Positions 16,880 to 26,184 are shown, numbered from the stretch's first letter. The stretch is DNA of 64,000 bases from Dyella sp. S184 (GCF_009766065.1 NZ_LMUE01000002.1:247609-311608); one strand, 5' to 3'. Numbers and translations are program-made. The notes: generated by a model from the sequence alone, not told the origin.

Positions 16880-19270
16880 ATGAGAGCATCGCACCGTCTT
16901 ACCCGACCCGTCGCCGCGATGGTATCGCTGTGGCTCGCTTTCGCATTCGCACCGATCGACACCACGGCCATCGCCATGTCGGCAGCACAGACAAACCCGA
17001 TGGCGCAAATCGTCGACCACAACATCACCATCGACCTGGGTGCAAACCGGCTCTCCATCCGTTTCGTCGCCCCCAACATCGTGCAAGTGCACTACAAGCC
17101 GGATGGCCTGGACAGCGCCCCCACCCTGGTGATCGACAGCGATGCCCCGCCCTCGACCTTCGAGCAGGTGCGCGACGAAGACAACGCCGGTGTGATCAGC
17201 CTTGCCACCGATCGCGGCTCCGTGCACTGGGATCAACAAAAGCGTCAGTTGCGGATCGAGGATGCGCAACAGCGCAGCGTGCTGCTGCAGACCGATATCG
17301 ACTCGCTACAACATGGCCGCCTGAACCTGGAGCATGGGCCGCGCGATGCGCTGTACGGCATCGGCGGCTACAACGCGACCGCGAACGCCTCGGCCGGTCT
17401 ACTGCGCAGCGGCCACCTGCCGGCCACCGCCGGCGAACAAGGTCATGCCGGCGCGCCGTTCGTGTGGAGTACGGCAGGCTACGGCGTACTGCTCGACAGC
17501 GATGGCGCCCGTCTCTCGCTAAAGCCAACCACGATCGAGATCGATGACGAGGTACGCAAGGATCCCGACTACTACATCGTGCTCGGCACACCGGCCGAGA
17601 TCTTCGGCGCACTGGCACAGCTCAGCGGCCACACGCCGCTATTCCCGAAATGGGCAATGGGCTTCACCAACAGCCAGTGGGGCATCGATCAGAAAGAGCT
17701 GCTGCAGATCGTCGATACCTATCGCGCCAAGCACATCCCGATCGACAACTTCACGCTCGACTTCGACTGGAAGGCCTGGGGTGAAGATGACTACGGCGAG
17801 TTTCGCTGGAACGTCACGAAATTCCCGGATGGTCCCAACGGCAAGCTGAAAGCGGAGCTCGACCGTCGCGGCATCCACCTCACCGGCATCATGAAGCCGC
17901 GTGTCCACGTCGATACGGTGGAAGGCCGTTACGCCACCGCACACGACCTGTGGCGCCACGGCGAGCAGGCCACACCAGACTACTTTTCGCACAAGCCGGT
18001 GAAGGACATCGACTTCGACAAGCCTGCAGCGCGCGCCTGGTTCTTCAACGACGCGCTGAAGCACAGCTTCGCCACCGGCATGGTCGGCTGGTGGAACGAC
18101 GAGGCCGACAACACCCCAAGCAACACCCAGTTCCTCAACATGCAGCGCACGCTCTACGACGGCCAGCGCGCGATCTCGAACCAGCGCGTGTGGTCGATCA
18201 ACCGCAACTTCTGGCTGGGCTCGCAGCGCTACGCCTACGGCCTGTGGTCGGGTGACATCCCTACCGGCTTCGCCAGCATGGCTGACCAGCGCGGGCGCAT
18301 GCTCAGCGCGATCAACGTCGGCGCGATGCAGTGGGGCATGGATGGCGGCGGCTTCAAGGATGGCACGCCGACGCCAGAGAATTACGCGCGCTGGATCGAG
18401 TTCGGCGCGTTCACGCCGATCTTCCGCGTGCACGGCGATTTCGGGCAGAAGCGCCAGCCGTGGATTTACGGGCCGATCGCCGAGAAGGCAGCCACCGACG
18501 CGATCCGCCTGCGCTACACACTGATCCCGTACATCTACAGCTATGAATACCAGCGCCGCGTCAACGGCGTCGGTCTGGTGCGCCCATTGCTGTTCGACTG
18601 GCCGAACGATCCGAACGTGCGCAACGATGTCGATGCGTGGATGTTCGGGGAATACCTGCTCGTTTCGCCGGTGGTCGAACAAGGCCAGACCTCGAAGGAC
18701 GTCTACCTGCCGGCCGGTCGCTGGACCGACTGGTTCAGTGGCAAGGCCTACCAGGGCGGCCAGACGGTCCATCTGGCGACCGACAGCCAGCACTGGGGCG
18801 ACATCCCGCTATTCATCCGCCAAGGCGCGATCATCCCGACCCAGCCATCGATGGATTATGTCGGGCAGCAGCCGCTGACCGAGCTCAGTGTGGATGTGTT
18901 TCCGGACACGCTGCGCAGCACCTTCGATTATTACGATGACGACGGCAACACCTACGACTACGAGCATGGCGCGTATTTCAGCCAGTCGCTATCCGTGCAG
19001 CAGCAAGGTAATGCGGTGCGCGTCGAAACCACGGCACCGGCCGGCAGTTTCAAGCCAGCGCTGAAGTTCTACCTGCTGAAGATTCATGGCGATGCCGCCA
19101 CCATGGTAAGCAGCGCGAGCGGCGCGATGCCATCGTTCGCCAGTCTCGATGCGCTCCAGCAAAGCCAGGGCGAAGGCTGGACCGGTGGGCATGACCGCTA
19201 TGGTACGGTCACCTGGGTGCGGGTGAACGCAGCGGTGGCCTTGCGCATCACGCTCACGACGAGACCATAG
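16880..19270 (+). CDS. Exported alpha-glucosidase, GH31 family
   Basis: 796 residues with a signal-like N-terminus (hydrophobic 10-35). An N-terminal beta domain is followed by the GH31 catalytic barrel starting near PKWAMGFTNSQWG (257-268). Catalytic candidates are the nucleophile Asp407 in GWWNDEAD and the acid/base Asp459 in SGDIPTGF; LDFDWKAWGEDDYGEF and MQWGMDGGGF line the active site. C-terminal beta domains with DYYDDDGNTYDYEHG complete a full-length enzyme. GH31 enzymes release glucose from the non-reducing ends of alpha-1,4- or alpha-1,6-glucans; linkage preference cannot be read here. The ribosome binding site AAAGGAGC supports the start. Confidence 0.88.
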   Translation: MRASHRLTRPVAAMVSLWLAFAFAPIDTTAIAMSAAQTNPMAQIVDHNITIDLGANRLSIRFVAPNIVQVHYKPDGLDSAPTLVIDSDAPPSTFEQVRDEDNAGVISLATDRGSVHWDQQKRQLRIEDAQQRSVLLQTDIDSLQHGRLNLEHGPRDALYGIGGYNATANASAGLLRSGHLPATAGEQGHAGAPFVWSTAGYGVLLDSDGARLSLKPTTIEIDDEVRKDPDYYIVLGTPAEIFGALAQLSGHTPLFPKWAMGFTNSQWGIDQKELLQIVDTYRAKHIPIDNFTLDFDWKAWGEDDYGEFRWNVTKFPDGPNGKLKAELDRRGIHLTGIMKPRVHVDTVEGRYATAHDLWRHGEQATPDYFSHKPVKDIDFDKPAARAWFFNDALKHSFATGMVGWWNDEADNTPSNTQFLNMQRTLYDGQRAISNQRVWSINRNFWLGSQRYAYGLWSGDIPTGFASMADQRGRMLSAINVGAMQWGMDGGGFKDGTPTPENYARWIEFGAFTPIFRVHGDFGQKRQPWIYGPIAEKAATDAIRLRYTLIPYIYSYEYQRRVNGVGLVRPLLFDWPNDPNVRNDVDAWMFGEYLLVSPVVEQGQTSKDVYLPAGRWTDWFSGKAYQGGQTVHLATDSQHWGDIPLFIRQGAIIPTQPSMDYVGQQPLTELSVDVFPDTLRSTFDYYDDDGNTYDYEHGAYFSQSLSVQQQGNAVRVETTAPAGSFKPALKFYLLKIHGDAATMVSSASGAMPSFASLDALQQSQGEGWTGGHDRYGTVTWVRVNAAVALRITLTTRP

Positions 19271-19307
19271 GCTGCAGACCTGGCCTCACCTAGTCAACTG
19301 CAATGCC

Positions 19308-21269
19308 TCAGTAGTTCAGATGGAGGCCCAGCAGGTGCAGGCTGAAAACAAACCAGAGGGCGGCGAGGCAAGCCAGCACCAGCATCGTGCTGTTCGCCTT
19401 GCGCCACCAACCACCGGGTTCGCGCCAGGCATGACGCGCATTGGCGACGACGGCCAGCGTGCCGATGACGGCCAACACGCCGACCAATTGAATCAGCCGC
19501 AACGTCACGTCCAGGCCGTTGCCGAGATTCGCGAAGCTGTCGTCTGCCAGTTTCAGCACGTACAACCAACCCGCGGTGAACAACAGGTATAGCAACGCCG
19601 CGACTCGGCTCAAGCGATACCAGCGCGTCGCCTGCACCGACAGCAGCGACGATTCGCGATAATGTCGGCGCACCAGCGCCGCAATCGGCCACAGCAACAC
19701 GGTCAACAAGAAGACCACCAGCACACCAAACAGCAGCGGCAGGTTCCACGCCGCGGACTGCCAGCCCGGCACCGGCATGAAAACCATGATCGGCGCCACC
19801 TCGTCGTAGGAGATCCAGCGCAGCTTGCCATCCTGGATCAGCGCACCGAGATGACTGCCACTGTCGTCATCCAGCCAGACGAAGGGTTTTACTTCGCGCC
19901 AATGCCGCGGTTGCTCGGCAAGATCCTTGAAATCAGACGTGACCAGCGTCCCGTCCTTGTCCATCGAGATCCGTGATTGCCCCAGCAGCTTCAGCATGCT
20001 CATGAAACTTGACGCCGCTGTGCGGCTGGCGATGTAACGCCCTACCAGCAGCGCACCATGCTCACGCGCAGTCGCCAGCGTAGGCTGCGGCAACTGTGGC
20101 AGGGCCGGAAAATAGCGCTCGGTGAAACCGTTCAACAGTTGCCGGAGCAGGCCACCATCGTCTTCACCATCGATGGACACGAACACGCCCACGTTCTGCT
20201 GCATGAACAGCGCCATATCGCTATGGAACAGCTCGGTGTCGCCACCATGGCCGATGATGTCCTGGCCGTTGCGATCCATGTGGTAGAAGCCCAGCGCGAT
20301 CGGCAGCAGGCCGGGCACCGATGAGTGCGTGAAGTTGTGCATCTGCTGTGCGGTCTGCGGACGCAGGATCTGCGCATCCCCGTCATGGCCGTCCTGCAGC
20401 TGGGCGATCATGAAGCGCGCCATGTCGCCGCCGCTGACCGACAGCGCACCTGCCGCCACCGCGTTCACCAGTTCGAACGGCCGCGCCGGCTCGCTGGCCT
20501 TGGCATAGCTCTTCGCCATGTCCGGCGCGAGCGATGCTGGCAACGGTTGCTGGAACGTCGCGTGCTGCATGCCCAGCGGCTGCAGGATGTGCTGCTCGAT
20601 GTAGTCGTCGAACGGCTGGCCGGAAACACGCTGCACGATGTAACCAGCCAGCGCAGCACCGTAGTTGGAATAGGCCGAGACTTCGCCCGGCGGGTAGATG
20701 CGCTCGGGCACCCATTCCTTGACCCAGGCCTCGTTGCTCATCAGCCGCGCCGGATCGTCGCCGCCGAGGTTCTTCATGGTTTCCTCGAAACCCGGCGTGT
20801 GCGTCATCAACTCGCGCAGCGTGATCGGCTTGCCATCACGGGGCGGAATGGTGAAGTCCAGGTACTTGTTGACGTCCGCATCGAGATCGAGCTTGCCCTG
20901 CTCGACCAGCTGCATCACCGCTGTCCAGGTGAACGTCTTGGAGATCGAGCCGACGCGGAACAGTGTCGTCATCGGATCGACTGGCTTCTTCGCGGACACA
21001 TCCGCGTAGCCATAACCCTTCGCCAGCAGGACCTGGCCATCCTTCACCACGACCACCACGGCACCGGCGATATTGTTCTTCTTCAACCCGTACGGAAAGA
21101 GGCCGTCCAGCCAGGCTTCGGCATCGGCCGCCGTCAACTCATGCGCGCTCAGCGGCCTCGCCACCGCCGGCTTCTGATCCGGCAGGGGGTTGATCTGGAT
21201 CTGCGCAACACACAGCGATGAGGACAGGACAAGGCCGACGAACGTCAACAGGCGCGACAGGCTTTTCAT
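19308..21269 (-). CDS. Exported serine hydrolase (beta-lactamase fold) with C-terminal membrane domain
   Basis: 653 residues. Signal peptide MKSLSRLLTFVGLVLSSSLCVAQ. A class C beta-lactamase-like domain spans about 40-400 with SISK (Ser108-Lys111), YSN (Tyr200-Asn202) and HGG (341-343), the complete catalytic set. The C-terminal part from about residue 505 has four transmembrane helices, so the enzyme is anchored with its active domain in the periplasm. Family members include D-aminopeptidases, esterases and peptidoglycan-related hydrolases; the substrate is unknown. It diverges from the six-hairpin glycosidase across a region with an operator copy, which suggests co-regulation with sugar use. 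AGGA nine bases before the ATG fixes the start within a much longer frame. Confidence 0.82.
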   Translation of the reverse strand: MKSLSRLLTFVGLVLSSSLCVAQIQINPLPDQKPAVARPLSAHELTAADAEAWLDGLFPYGLKKNNIAGAVVVVVKDGQVLLAKGYGYADVSAKKPVDPMTTLFRVGSISKTFTWTAVMQLVEQGKLDLDADVNKYLDFTIPPRDGKPITLRELMTHTPGFEETMKNLGGDDPARLMSNEAWVKEWVPERIYPPGEVSAYSNYGAALAGYIVQRVSGQPFDDYIEQHILQPLGMQHATFQQPLPASLAPDMAKSYAKASEPARPFELVNAVAAGALSVSGGDMARFMIAQLQDGHDGDAQILRPQTAQQMHNFTHSSVPGLLPIALGFYHMDRNGQDIIGHGGDTELFHSDMALFMQQNVGVFVSIDGEDDGGLLRQLLNGFTERYFPALPQLPQPTLATAREHGALLVGRYIASRTAASSFMSMLKLLGQSRISMDKDGTLVTSDFKDLAEQPRHWREVKPFVWLDDDSGSHLGALIQDGKLRWISYDEVAPIMVFMPVPGWQSAAWNLPLLFGVLVVFLLTVLLWPIAALVRRHYRESSLLSVQATRWYRLSRVAALLYLLFTAGWLYVLKLADDSFANLGNGLDVTLRLIQLVGVLAVIGTLAVVANARHAWREPGGWWRKANSTMLVLACLAALWFVFSLHLLGLHLNY

Positions 21270-21390
21270 CAGTGCAGATCCTGATGGAGAGGGATGAAGA
21301 ATGCAGGCTGCGGCCGTCAACACCAGGTCAATGGCCGCAAGCCGCATGGATACATCACCACAGGTTACCGAATGACGGCATTCGGCCACA

Positions 21391-21404
21391 TGAATACGTA
21401 TGCA
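21391..21404 (+). promoter_or_regulatory. LacI-type operator, copy 3
   Basis: An exact copy of TGAATACGTATGCA. It lies between the divergent serine hydrolase (about 121 bases upstream of its start) and the six-hairpin glycosidase unit (about 126 bases upstream of the ATG at 21531), so it could control both directions. Confidence 0.75.
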
Positions 21405-21530
21405 GAGGCTGGTTGCTGCATTGCGACGGTCCCTACCATGCAGGGTCAATGCAGATAGCCGCGGATGTCGATGCTGCGCCTGCAACATGCGGGGCACATC
21501 GCGCCGTGACATAACAGCTGCGGGAGGGAC

Positions 21531-21584
21531 ATGCCGATGAAATACCCGAGCCACGCCGGGAGATCTTGGGTGCACGCATGCTGA
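21531..21584 (+). CDS. Possible leader ORF, or frameshifted N-terminus of the glycosidase
   Basis: An 17-residue frame, MPMKYPSHAGRSWVHAC, preceded by the strong ribosome binding site GGGAGGG. Its TGA (21582-21584) follows immediately on the ATG of the glycosidase frame (21578), giving ATGCTGA. Read without the stop, its basic residues would supply the n-region that the downstream signal peptide lacks. It is therefore either a translationally coupled leader or the original start of the glycosidase separated by a one-base change. Confidence 0.4.
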   Translation: MPMKYPSHAGRSWVHAC

Positions 21585-23767
21585 GCATGCTGCTGGCCAC
21601 TGCCATGGCGGCAAGCGCCACTGCGCCGGCATGGCAGGATGGCATGGACTGGCACGGTGTACACGTGAGCATGAGCCAGGACGCGCAAGGCAGCTACACG
21701 CTGGAGTGGCCTTACGGGCAACGCGTGATCCCGGCCCAGCCACTGCACGTGTACACCGCCAGCCCGCTGTTCGACGGCTTGTTCGCGATGGCGCAGGACG
21801 ACCTGAAGCAGGATTCGGTGACGGCGATCCGCGACGGTGCGTTCGACCACGGCCAGCCGATTCCCTGCCAATGTTTCGAGACCGGCCTGAAGTGGCCGTA
21901 CGTGTGGACACGCGATCTGTCGTACTCGATCGACCTCGGCCTGTGGCGCTTCGATGCCGCGCGTTCGCGCAACGGCCTGCAGTTCAAGCTATCCGACGTG
22001 CGCGTGCCGTCTGCGCCGCAAGGTTTGTACGTGATGCAGGACACCGGCTCGGGTGGCAGCTGGCCGATCAGCACCGACCGTGTGGTGTGGTTCCTCGGCG
22101 CACAGCACCTGCTCGGCGACAAGGCGTTCGCCGAGGACGTCTATCACGCGCTGGGCAATACGCTGGCGCAGGATCGGCAATACGCGTTTGACGCCGGCTT
22201 CGGCCTGTATCGCGGCGAAACCTCGTTCCTCGATTGGCGCGAGCAGACCTATCCGGCGTGGACGGCGAACAATGTCGTCGCCATCGGCCAATCGTTCGCA
22301 CTGTCCACCAATGTGCTGCACTACCAGGCACTGCAGCTGGCCGCCACGCTGGCCGATACGCACCATGATGCGAAGGCCGCCAGCGATTACCGCGCGCAGT
22401 CCACAGCCCTGAAGACAGCGATCAACGCGCACTTCTGGCGCGCCGACCGTGGCCTCTACATGAGTTACCTCGGCGGCGACGGCACTCCCTACGACACCTA
22501 CGACCTGCTCGGCATCGCGCTGGCGATCACCAGTGGCGTGGCCGACGGCGAGCGTGCACGGCAGACGCTGGCGAACTACCCGACCTGGCCCGCCGGCAGT
22601 CCGGTGATCTGGCCCGAGCGCGCCGACCAGCCGATCTACCACAACCGCGCGATCTGGCCGTTCGTCAGCGCGTATGCGCTGCGTGCTGCGCGCGTGGTGA
22701 ACGATCCGGCGCGGATTGCGCACGAGATCGAATCGGTGATGCGTGGCGCCGCGCTGTACGGCTCCAATATGGAGAACTACGAACTGCTGACCCAAGGCCA
22801 GCACCTGGACGAAGGCAAGCTCAGCGGCCCGGTGGTCAATTCGCCGCGGCAGGTGTGGTCGGTAGCCGCCTATCTCGCGGTGGTGACCGAAGGCGTGTTC
22901 GGTCTCACTGAAGGTGGCCGCGTCGAACCCAAGCTGCCCACCTCGCTGGTGCCGATGCTGTTCGGCCAGCGCACGTCGATCAAACTGGATCTGCCGGATC
23001 GGCAGATCACGTTGCAGCTTCCCGCTCACTACAACGGCAACCTGCTGGTCGCCGACCGCACCAACACGCACGGCGCCAGCACGGTCGTCACACTCAAGGC
23101 AATCCAGTTGCAGGACTTGCCGCTGCGCACCAATGCGCCGCTGTACGCACCGACCGCTCCCGCCGCACCGGTGCTGACCGCCGCTGCCGGCGGCTGGCAC
23201 GTGCAGGTCGACGGCAAGGTGGTGCTTTATCTCAACGGCAAACGCCACGGGAGCATCGACGGCAACGGCCAACTCGCGCGTCAGCCAGGACTGGCCTGCG
23301 TCAGCGCCACGCTCATCGATGCACAAGGTCTCGAATCACTGCACAGCCCTGACACCTGCGTGGGCGATGTGATGAAAGTCGCTGGCAACTGGCCGCGCAC
23401 GTGGACCGCACCGACCACCGGCAACTATCGCGTTTCACTCGACTACGCGAACGAACATGGCCCGATCAACACCGGCGTCACCGCCGCCGTGAAGATGCTG
23501 CTGATCCGCTGCGCTGGCAGCGACGAGCAGCGCCTGCCGATCGTGATGCCGCACAGCATCGGCTTGCAACATTCGACCTGGGGCAGCTTCGCCGCGAAGG
23601 CCGGCGCCCACTGCCAGTTCACACTCGATGACGGCTTCAACATGAGCTATCTCGCCCACTTCGCCCACTACACCGGCGGCGCCGGCGGCAGCGACGGCCC
23701 GTTGAACCAGGCCGACGTGCGCGAATTGGTGATCGCCCCTCTTGCAACGGAAACCACCACGCCATGA
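21578..23767 (+). CDS. Exported six-hairpin glycosidase (glycogen-debranching/GH15-GH63-like)
   Basis: 729 residues from the first ATG; a TTG at 21566 is also in frame. MLSMLLATAMAASATA is a hydrophobic signal-like segment without the usual basic start. The body has the (alpha/alpha)6 pattern of six-hairpin glycosidases: KWPYVWTRDLSYSIDLGL, TYDLLGIALAITSG, WPERADQPIYHNRAIWPFVSAYALRAA and GSNMENYELL. Related families (GH15, GH63, amylo-1,6-glucosidase) invert alpha-glucosidic bonds. A C-terminal beta-rich part from about residue 480 may bind carbohydrate. It overlaps the MFS importer by four bases (ATGA) and shares operator copy 3. The exact GH family is uncertain, and the start region may contain a frameshift. 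Confidence 0.72.
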   Translation: MLSMLLATAMAASATAPAWQDGMDWHGVHVSMSQDAQGSYTLEWPYGQRVIPAQPLHVYTASPLFDGLFAMAQDDLKQDSVTAIRDGAFDHGQPIPCQCFETGLKWPYVWTRDLSYSIDLGLWRFDAARSRNGLQFKLSDVRVPSAPQGLYVMQDTGSGGSWPISTDRVVWFLGAQHLLGDKAFAEDVYHALGNTLAQDRQYAFDAGFGLYRGETSFLDWREQTYPAWTANNVVAIGQSFALSTNVLHYQALQLAATLADTHHDAKAASDYRAQSTALKTAINAHFWRADRGLYMSYLGGDGTPYDTYDLLGIALAITSGVADGERARQTLANYPTWPAGSPVIWPERADQPIYHNRAIWPFVSAYALRAARVVNDPARIAHEIESVMRGAALYGSNMENYELLTQGQHLDEGKLSGPVVNSPRQVWSVAAYLAVVTEGVFGLTEGGRVEPKLPTSLVPMLFGQRTSIKLDLPDRQITLQLPAHYNGNLLVADRTNTHGASTVVTLKAIQLQDLPLRTNAPLYAPTAPAAPVLTAAAGGWHVQVDGKVVLYLNGKRHGSIDGNGQLARQPGLACVSATLIDAQGLESLHSPDTCVGDVMKVAGNWPRTWTAPTTGNYRVSLDYANEHGPINTGVTAAVKMLLIRCAGSDEQRLPIVMPHSIGLQHSTWGSFAAKAGAHCQFTLDDGFNMSYLAHFAHYTGGAGGSDGPLNQADVRELVIAPLATETTTP

Positions 23768-25227
23768 AGGCCAAACCCGAACTGTCGTTCTGGCAGATCT
23801 GGAACATGTGTTTCGGCTTCCTCGGCATCCAGTTCGGCTTCGCGCTGCAGAATGCCAACGTCAGTCGGATCTTCCAGACGCTGGGCGCGAACGTGGACCA
23901 GATCCCGGTGCTGTGGATCGCCGCGCCCTTCACCGGACTGATCGTGCAACCGGTCATCGGCTATTTTTCCGACCGCACCTGGAACCGCTTCGGCCGCCGC
24001 CGGCCGTATTTTTTCGCCGGCGCGGTGCTGGCGACGCTCGCCCTGCTGGCGATGCCCAACTCGCCCACGCTGTGGATCGCCGCGGGTCTGCTGTGGATCA
24101 TGGATGCGTCGTTCAACGTGTCGATGGAACCGTTCCGCGCCTTCGTCGGCGACCAGCTCCCGCCATCGCAGCGCCCGCTGGGCTACGCGATGCAGAGTAT
24201 TTTCATCGGCGTGGGCGCGGTGGTGGCCTCGTTCCTGCCCTATCTGCTCACCCACTTCGGCGTGGCCAACACAGCGCCGGCCGGCGTGGTGCCGCATTCG
24301 GTGAAGTACGCCTTCTTCGCCGGTGCACTCGTGCTGCTGGCGGCGATGCTGTGGACCATTCTGAGCACACGCGAGTATCCGCCGGAGCAGTTGCAGTCGT
24401 TCTCGGACAACCGCATCGAGGAAGCACGCGGCAGCGTGGCTGACGCGTGGAAGATCGGATCGTTTTTCCTGGCGTTGGGGCTGGTGCTGCTGGGTCTGAT
24501 CCAGCACTTCGCGCTGGAGAAGGAGCTGTACCTGCTGGCCACCGGGCTGGTCGGTTTCGGCGCACTGTTCGTGTGGCTCAGCCGCACCCGCAGCGATGGC
24601 GCGCTGCGCCACATCATGGGTGATCTGCACGGCATGCCCCGGCCGATGCGTCGGCTCAACTGGGTGCAATTCTTCTCCTGGTTCGCGATGTTCGCGATGT
24701 GGATCAACACCACCTCGGCCGTGTCGCAGACCTTCTATGGCAGTAGCGACACGACGTCCGTGGCCTACAACGAGGGCGCGAACTGGGCCGGTGTGCTGAT
24801 GGGTACCTACAACGGCGTGGGCGTGCTCGCCGCGATCCTGATTCCGCTGCTGGTGCGCGCCTGCGGGCTGCGCATGAGTCACCTGATCAACCTGTGGCTG
24901 GGCGGCTTCGGCCTGCTGTCGTTCCTGGTGATTCGCGATCCGCACTGGCTGATCGCGTCCATGGTGGGCGTGGGTTTCGCCTGGGCGTCGATCCTCTCGC
25001 TGCCCTACGCGATGCTGTCGGACAACCTGCCGGCCGCGAAGATGGGCATCTACATGGGCATCTTCAATTTCTTCATCGTGATCCCGCAGCTGCTCGCCGC
25101 CAGCATGCTGGGCGTACTGCTGAAGCTGTTCTTCCACAACCAGCCGATCTGGGCGCTGGGCCTGGGCGGCGCTAGCCTGCTCATCGCCGGCCTGTGCACC
25201 CTGCGCGTGGCCGAACCCGAGGCCTGA
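23764..25227 (+). CDS. MFS sugar importer, SLC45/MalY-like
   Basis: 487 residues with about 12 transmembrane helices. The N-terminus (SFWQIWNMCFGFLGIQFGFALQNANVSRIFQTLGA) and the loop SDRTWNRFGRRRPYFFAGA resemble the proton-coupled sucrose/maltose carriers related to plant SUT proteins and to Caulobacter MalY. It would carry maltose or short malto-oligosaccharides across the inner membrane to the cytoplasmic GH13 enzyme. Its ATG overlaps the glycosidase stop (ATGA), indicating translational coupling. No regulator or terminator follows directly; the next features are an IS30 remnant and gene cassettes. Confidence 0.85.
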   Translation: MKAKPELSFWQIWNMCFGFLGIQFGFALQNANVSRIFQTLGANVDQIPVLWIAAPFTGLIVQPVIGYFSDRTWNRFGRRRPYFFAGAVLATLALLAMPNSPTLWIAAGLLWIMDASFNVSMEPFRAFVGDQLPPSQRPLGYAMQSIFIGVGAVVASFLPYLLTHFGVANTAPAGVVPHSVKYAFFAGALVLLAAMLWTILSTREYPPEQLQSFSDNRIEEARGSVADAWKIGSFFLALGLVLLGLIQHFALEKELYLLATGLVGFGALFVWLSRTRSDGALRHIMGDLHGMPRPMRRLNWVQFFSWFAMFAMWINTTSAVSQTFYGSSDTTSVAYNEGANWAGVLMGTYNGVGVLAAILIPLLVRACGLRMSHLINLWLGGFGLLSFLVIRDPHWLIASMVGVGFAWASILSLPYAMLSDNLPAAKMGIYMGIFNFFIVIPQLLAASMLGVLLKLFFHNQPIWALGLGGASLLIAGLCTLRVAEPEA

Positions 25228-25349
25228 CCAGACACGCCCGCGTCCCGCTCCACGGAACCCGAACCACGCCCAAGCTCCGCCTGCTTCCTGCCCTCGTCGT
25301 CATCCTCGCCTCGGCCTCGCGCACGCAGCCACGCCAACCAAGGCAGCCG

Positions 25350-25454
25350 AGGATGGCGCCCAAGCTGACGAGCGATAGCTGCTGCGCTGCTTCCTTGCTT
25401 TCGAAGCGCAGCCAGCATATATCTTTCACCCGAGGTGATCTGGCGATATCTCAT
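25350..25454 (-). pseudogene. IS30-family transposase, N-terminal remnant
   Basis: The first 35 codons read MRYRQITSGERYMLAALRKQ followed by GSSAAAIARQLGRHP, the N-terminal helix-turn-helix of IS30-family transposases. After GRHP the expected STISRE continuation is lost and the frame becomes an unrelated Arg-rich sequence. No DDE catalytic part is present anywhere nearby. It is a dead fragment marking past insertion beside the cassette array. Confidence 0.7.
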
Positions 25455-25559
25455 GACGACGATCCTCTTCTGGCCGGAAAAGTTTCATCGTCAGTATCGC
25501 CGATCACCTCGACTATCCATCGCGGCCGCACGTGTGCACTTAGTATTTGAATTCGCGTT

Positions 25560-25616
25560 CTCTAACAATTCGTTCAAGGCGGACGGCTTCGCCGCCGCTT
25601 AATTCCAGCGTTTGCC
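25560..25616 (+). repeat. Integron attC recombination site 1
   Basis: The sequence CTAACAATTCGTTCAAG, an imperfect hairpin with GGCTTCGCC at its tip, and GCTTAATTCCAGCGTT reproduce the layout of aadA-type attC sites almost base for base. The left core CTAAC is good; the right core GTTTGCC departs from GTTRRRY. It lies 18 bases before the first cassette gene. Confidence 0.8.
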
Positions 25617-25634
25617 GCAAGAGAGCGATCGCGC

Positions 25635-26159
25635 ATGACAAAATCTATCCGTCGCCCTCAGGTATGCGTCCTGGGCAGCGCAGACCCAGGATCTGCCGCA
25701 TATGAGCTAGCCGGCGAGGCCGGAGCGCTTCTCGCGAAGCTAGGCATCACACTGGTCAGCGGCTGCGGAAGTCCAGCAACCAGAGTTGCGGCCGAGCAAG
25801 CCATTGATGCAGGCGGATTGGTGGTCAGCATCGTCCCACCGGATCAAATGCCTCCAGCAGACTGGCCTGCCACCGTTGTCATCCCCTGCGGAATGGGAGA
25901 TGCACGCAACCTGCTGATGGCACTCGCCGGAGATGCATGCATCGTCATCGGCGGGCGGGCCGGCACGATTTCAGAAGTCTGCTTGGCTTGGCTCCACAAG
26001 CGACCACTGCTTCCACTCGTCGGTTGCGGAGGTTGGTCCAACGAACTGCCGTCAAATCCTCCGGACGAAAGGCAGAACTCACCGATTCTAGCCTGGCGCT
26101 CGATTGCGGAGCTTGAGAGCCAGCTTCGCGGCTTGGGCTTAGCTCAAGCGCACGCATAG
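25635..26159 (+). CDS. LOG/TIGR00725-type nucleotide-binding protein (integron cassette gene)
   Basis: 174 residues of the SLOG/lysine-decarboxylase-like Rossmann fold: VCVLGSADPGSAAYELA at the N-terminus, GITLVSGCGSPATRVA, and the family-defining glycine-rich VIGGRAGTISE (about 115-125) with CGMGDARN before it. Relatives cleave nucleotide monophosphates (LOG) or bind nucleotide-derived signals, but the canonical PGGxGTxxE of LOG is changed here to GGRAGTISE, so activity is uncertain. The gene is framed by attC sites on both sides and has lower GC than neighbouring core genes, as expected of a mobile cassette. No promoter is seen. Confidence 0.75.
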   Translation: MTKSIRRPQVCVLGSADPGSAAYELAGEAGALLAKLGITLVSGCGSPATRVAAEQAIDAGGLVVSIVPPDQMPPADWPATVVIPCGMGDARNLLMALAGDACIVIGGRAGTISEVCLAWLHKRPLLPLVGCGGWSNELPSNPPDERQNSPILAWRSIAELESQLRGLGLAQAHA

Positions 26160-26184
26160 AATAACGCCCCACAACGAGCATGCG

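Noticed and set aside
21270-21911. N-terminal extension of the serine hydrolase frame to 867 residues
   Set aside because: The signal peptide and ribosome binding site place the start at 21269. The extension would cross the operator and run antisense to the divergent glycosidase gene.
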